Program-made: the position numbers and the translations under genes | Source: Planctomycetota bacterium | Lineage (GTDB): Bacteria > Planctomycetota > Planctomycetia > Pirellulales > PALSA-1355 | Reading direction: 5' to 3' | Assembly: GCA_003389325.1 (NCBI GenBank) | Contig: QQVE01000062.1 | Coordinates: 58,515 to 122,514 of the forward strand | DNA: 64,000 bases | The notes under the pieces: generated by a model | Told to the model about the DNA's origin: nothing | What the model saw: the letters and a program-made list of their open reading frames with translations, nothing else | The model's database searches: none | Shown: positions 61,797-64,000 of the stretch, in pieces | How positions within the stretch are numbered: the first letter of the stretch is position 1 | How the letters are laid out: each line of letters opens with the position of its first letter

Positions 61797-62705
61797 TCAG
61801 CTCAGAATCTCGTGCAGGTGGAAGTGGAACTTGCCGAGCTTGCCGCCGTAGTTGCCGGCCGTGATGGCCAGCACGTCCTTGCCCGCGGCGGCGCGAATGC
61901 CCTCGGTCATGGCGTGGGCCACGGCGGCTTCGTCCAGGCCGTCGATCACGATTTCGTAAGCGGCGTTGGCGCCCTCGGCGAGCTTCGTTTGCACGCGTCC
62001 GCGCAGCGTGGGGCAATACTCGTCGGCCGTCGACGCCTTGAGTTTCTTGTAGCGCGAGCCGACCTTGCTGCCGCTGCGGGCCACGCCGCCGGGAAACGGC
62101 GTGATCACCGAAGGTAACGGATTGATCGCCTCGATGGCCCGCCGCGCGGCCGCCAGCGCCGCGACGGCGCTGGTGCCCTGCACGATGAAGTTGCCGCCCC
62201 CCACGCCCTTGGCGACGTGTGCCGTATGTTCCACGACGAACTCGCCGTCCATCACCGGCACGCGCCAGTAGCGGCGCCCGGCGATGAGCTTGCTTTTCTG
62301 AAAGCCGTCGCCGAAGTAGCGGATGGTCTTGCCCAACGGGATGCGCTGCTCGCCCTCGGACAGCCCATCGTAGACGGCCGTCGTGGGGCAGGTCATCAGG
62401 CACTGCCCGACGCGATTCGGCACGACTTCGGCCAGCGCGTCGGCCGAGAAGCCGAACACCAGCAGCGCGACCCCCTTGCGCCCATCCGGTGTCTCGCGCG
62501 GTGCGAGCGGACGCTCCAGGCCGGCTTCGCTGTCGCAGGAGATGATCGAAGAGCTATAGCCGGCAAACTCGCGCACCGCGGCGTCGAGCCAAAAGTCGTC
62601 GTGCGCCGTGACCACAAGGCGCGCGACGCGCATGCGAAAGGCCTCGGCGAACGTGTCTTCGATTTGCGTGCCTGCGATTTCCACGCCGGTTCTCGCGTCG
62701 TTCAT
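61797..62705 (-). CDS. fhcD: Formylmethanofuran-tetrahydromethanopterin formyltransferase
   Basis: 302 aa Ftr/FhcD enzyme: transfers the formyl group between methanofuran and tetrahydromethanopterin. Typical segments are GTQIEDTFAEAFRMRVARLVVTA, YFGDGFQKSKLIAGRRYWRVPVMDGEFVVEHTAHVAKGVGGGNFIV and GGKLGKFHFHLHEIL. In bacteria it belongs to the methanopterin C1 pathway (formaldehyde detoxification or C1 oxidation), shared by methylotrophs and planctomycetes. No other pathway gene is in this window. ATG start. Confidence 0.93.
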   Translation of the reverse strand: MNDARTGVEIAGTQIEDTFAEAFRMRVARLVVTAHDDFWLDAAVREFAGYSSSIISCDSEAGLERPLAPRETPDGRKGVALLVFGFSADALAEVVPNRVGQCLMTCPTTAVYDGLSEGEQRIPLGKTIRYFGDGFQKSKLIAGRRYWRVPVMDGEFVVEHTAHVAKGVGGGNFIVQGTSAVAALAAARRAIEAINPLPSVITPFPGGVARSGSKVGSRYKKLKASTADEYCPTLRGRVQTKLAEGANAAYEIVIDGLDEAAVAHAMTEGIRAAAGKDVLAITAGNYGGKLGKFHFHLHEILS

Positions 62706-62915
62706 TGGCTGCTGCGCAGGTGTCTGCCGGTGCCAGCACGCCCATCATGATCGTGCGAGCCGCACCTGCCAAGAGCGACCCCGCGCACCCCTGAAAGCGT
62801 GGATGGCCCGCGGCACGCAACTCGCCGCAACGCGCAAGTTGCTTGCAACTCGGAGGGCCTTTTACGATACTCAAGGGGTTTCGCGTGCGGGCCTTTCCTT
62901 GCAAGGAGCAGATTC

Positions 62916-63830
62916 ATGCACATCCCCAACGGCTTTCTGACGGATCCTGTTTGCACCGCCACGACGCTGGCCTCGGCCGGCGCGATCGGCTACGGCTTTG
63001 CCCGGATCCGCGAGGCTGAGGGCTCGCGCGGCGCCGCCTGGATGGCTGCCACGGGTGCGGGAATCTTCGCCGCGCAGATGGTTAACTTTCCCGTCAGCGG
63101 CGGCACGTCGGGCCACGTGATCGGCGCGGCGCTGGCCGCGATTGTGTTGGGGCCCTGGCGCGGCATGCTGACGATGGCCGTTGTGCTGGCCGTGCAGTGC
63201 CTGGCCTTCGGCGACGGCGGCTTCGGTGTCTTGGGCGCCAATCTGCTCAATATGGCCGTGGTGTCCACGTTGGTCGCCTCGGGCATCTATACGCTGACGA
63301 CCGGTCGCGTTGCTGGCACCACCGGTAAGCTGCTGGGTGCGGCGCTGGCTTCCGCCGGTTCGGTGATGGCCGCCGCCACGCTGTGTGCGATCGAGTTGGC
63401 TGCCAGCGGAACGTATGCCTTCGCCGAAGTGCTTTCCGCGATGCTCAGCATTCACCTGCTAATCGCGCTGTGCGAGGCCGTGATTACCACTACCGTGCTC
63501 GCCGCGGGATTGGCCATCGCCGCCGAGAACAAGACGTTTTCGCCGCGCAGCGTGGCGATCGGCGGCTTGGCGTTGGCCGTGGCGGTCGCCGGTTTGCTCG
63601 CACCTTTGGCTTCGAGCTCGCCCGATGGGTTGGAGCGCGTGGCGGTCGACCTGCAGTTCGCCGGCCTGGCCAACCAGACCTATGCGGCCGTGGCACCCGA
63701 CTACGAGTTACCCGGCATCGCCTGGCCGATGGCCGCCGTGGCACTGGCCGGCATTGGCGGCGTGCTGCTGGTCTTCGCCTCCAACTACCTCGTCGCCCGC
63801 ACGGCGAAGGTGCGCGTGCGAAAGCGATAG
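62916..63830 (+). CDS. cbiM: CbiM-type energy-coupling-factor transporter component with PDGLE domain
   Basis: 304 aa polytopic membrane protein. MHIPNGFL is the CbiM/NikM N-terminal metal-binding motif (His2), and VSGGTSGHVIGAAL contains His67, also typical. The C-terminal PDGLERVAVDLQF (236-248) is the PDGLE domain of the CbiN/NikN type, here fused to CbiM. It should import cobalt or nickel with CbiQ and CbiO, which are not in this window and may be beyond the inserted element. AAGGAG precedes the ATG. Confidence 0.92.
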   Translation: MHIPNGFLTDPVCTATTLASAGAIGYGFARIREAEGSRGAAWMAATGAGIFAAQMVNFPVSGGTSGHVIGAALAAIVLGPWRGMLTMAVVLAVQCLAFGDGGFGVLGANLLNMAVVSTLVASGIYTLTTGRVAGTTGKLLGAALASAGSVMAAATLCAIELAASGTYAFAEVLSAMLSIHLLIALCEAVITTTVLAAGLAIAAENKTFSPRSVAIGGLALAVAVAGLLAPLASSSPDGLERVAVDLQFAGLANQTYAAVAPDYELPGIAWPMAAVALAGIGGVLLVFASNYLVARTAKVRVRKR

Positions 63831-63859
63831 GGCGATCATCGAAGTCGTTCTCTTGTCAC

Positions 63860-63876
63860 ACCAGCCCGAAGCGCGA
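63860..63876. repeat. Partial copy of the 54.45 kb palindrome arm
   Basis: ACCAGCCCGAAGCGCGA repeats the end of the inverted repeat at 54495-54511 (complementary strand, 17 identical bases). The other arm is missing here; sequence after it changes to that of the probable insertion sequence. Confidence 0.6.
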
Positions 63877-63913
63877 CAGCGTTATGCAAGTGCTAGCAGG
63901 TCTGGAAAGAAAG

Positions 63914-63978
63914 GAGTTCGCGTTCCACCTTGTAGGATAGGTCAACTTACAAGGAGCTTGATTATGGAACGCGAACTC
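63914..63978 (+). promoter_or_regulatory. Nested inverted repeat enclosing the ribosome-binding site and start codon
   Basis: Outer arms GAGTTCGCGTTCCA (63914-63927) and TGGAACGCGAACTC (63965-63978) are perfect 14-mers. Directly inside, CCTTGTA (63928-63934) pairs with TACAAGG (63948-63954). The ribosome-binding site AAGGAG (63951-63956) is partly in the inner stem, and the ATG (63964-63966) enters the outer stem. A transcript from outside the element would fold and hide the start, while one starting inside would not. Confidence 0.72.
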
Positions 63979-64000
63979 TGGGATTTACTGTACGCGATTG
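63964..64000 (+). CDS. Probable transposase, N-terminus only
   Basis: Twelve codons are visible, encoding MERELWDLLYAI, then the window ends. The AAGGAG site lies about 7 bases before the ATG. The identity is inferred from position, the hairpin and similarity to planctomycete transposase starts that I recall, so the family is unknown. Confidence 0.4.
   Translation, partial: MERELWDLLYAI

Larger units (their letters stand above)
63880..64000 (+). mobile_element. Left end of a probable insertion sequence
   Basis: Composition drops in GC after 63880, and a short gene with a strong ribosome-binding site begins. The left end is not exact and the right end is outside the window. The start region is enclosed in a nested inverted repeat (63914-63978), a feature of insertion-sequence transposase genes. 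Confidence 0.5.

Overview
The window looks like a chromosomal segment of a planctomycete, most likely order Pirellulales. This is inferred from content and not from a marker tree. It is GC-rich and holds families that are typical of that phylum: DUF1501 and DUF1080 secreted proteins, Tat-exported Gfo/Idh/MocA oxidoreductases, a TIGR03000 protein, an HYExAFE-family protein, a GYF_2 protein, and a methanopterin-linked C1 enzyme (Ftr) in a bacterium. No rRNA, tRNA, CRISPR array, phage or plasmid module was seen. Most of the window is ordinary housekeeping sequence.

Layout. 0-5 kb: argS, a membrane PIN/TRAM protein, a dGTPase-like HD hydrolase and a HIT protein. 5-10.5 kb: a compact minus-strand branched-chain amino-acid type ABC operon (substrate-binding protein, LivH, LivM, LivG, LivF) with zero or overlapping spacing; its LivG carries a large membrane-spanning insertion. 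10.7-16.3 kb: a DegT/DnrJ aminotransferase, a small membrane protein, the HYExAFE protein, hisS, a YkgJ cysteine-cluster protein and a glutamine amidotransferase. 16.3-19.6 kb: a FixL/FixJ-like two-component pair whose kinase has a receiver-like N-terminus with Glu at the phospho-acceptor position. 19.9-22.3 kb: a repeat-containing Ala/Pro/Lys protein, a YprB-type exonuclease, a structured non-coding RNA candidate and a FlgM-like small protein. 22.5-29.1 kb: secreted proteins (DUF1080, DUF1501, a HEAT-like protein, a C25 gingipain-type peptidase).

29-41 kb: small basic and receiver-like proteins, a sigma-54 activator without a sensor domain, an exported methyltransferase, a DUF3754/TMEM143 protein, a flavin reductase, a HemD-HemE fusion, a GYF_2 protein and a LOG protein. 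41-49.3 kb: tex, hypothetical proteins, a CDGSH protein, the TIGR03000 protein, a ParD/ParE-type toxin-antitoxin pair and an ECF sigma/anti-sigma pair. 49.4-52.7 kb: Lgt with an inserted PDZ-like domain, panC, and a FolK-deoxynucleoside kinase fusion. 53.5-63.8 kb: a GT2 glycosyltransferase, alanine dehydrogenase, two tandem oxidoreductases, an NfeD-flotillin pair, Ftr and a CbiM-type transporter. The last ~100 bases open a probable insertion sequence whose translation start is buried in a nested inverted repeat.

The most unusual content is domain architecture: a core enzyme or transporter part has gained an extra domain (LivG + membrane insert, Lgt + PDZ, FolK + kinase, HemD + HemE). The other notable items are the unexplained RNA candidate at 21.66-21.95 kb and the hairpin-guarded transposase start. 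No multi-gene system that is clearly new was found.
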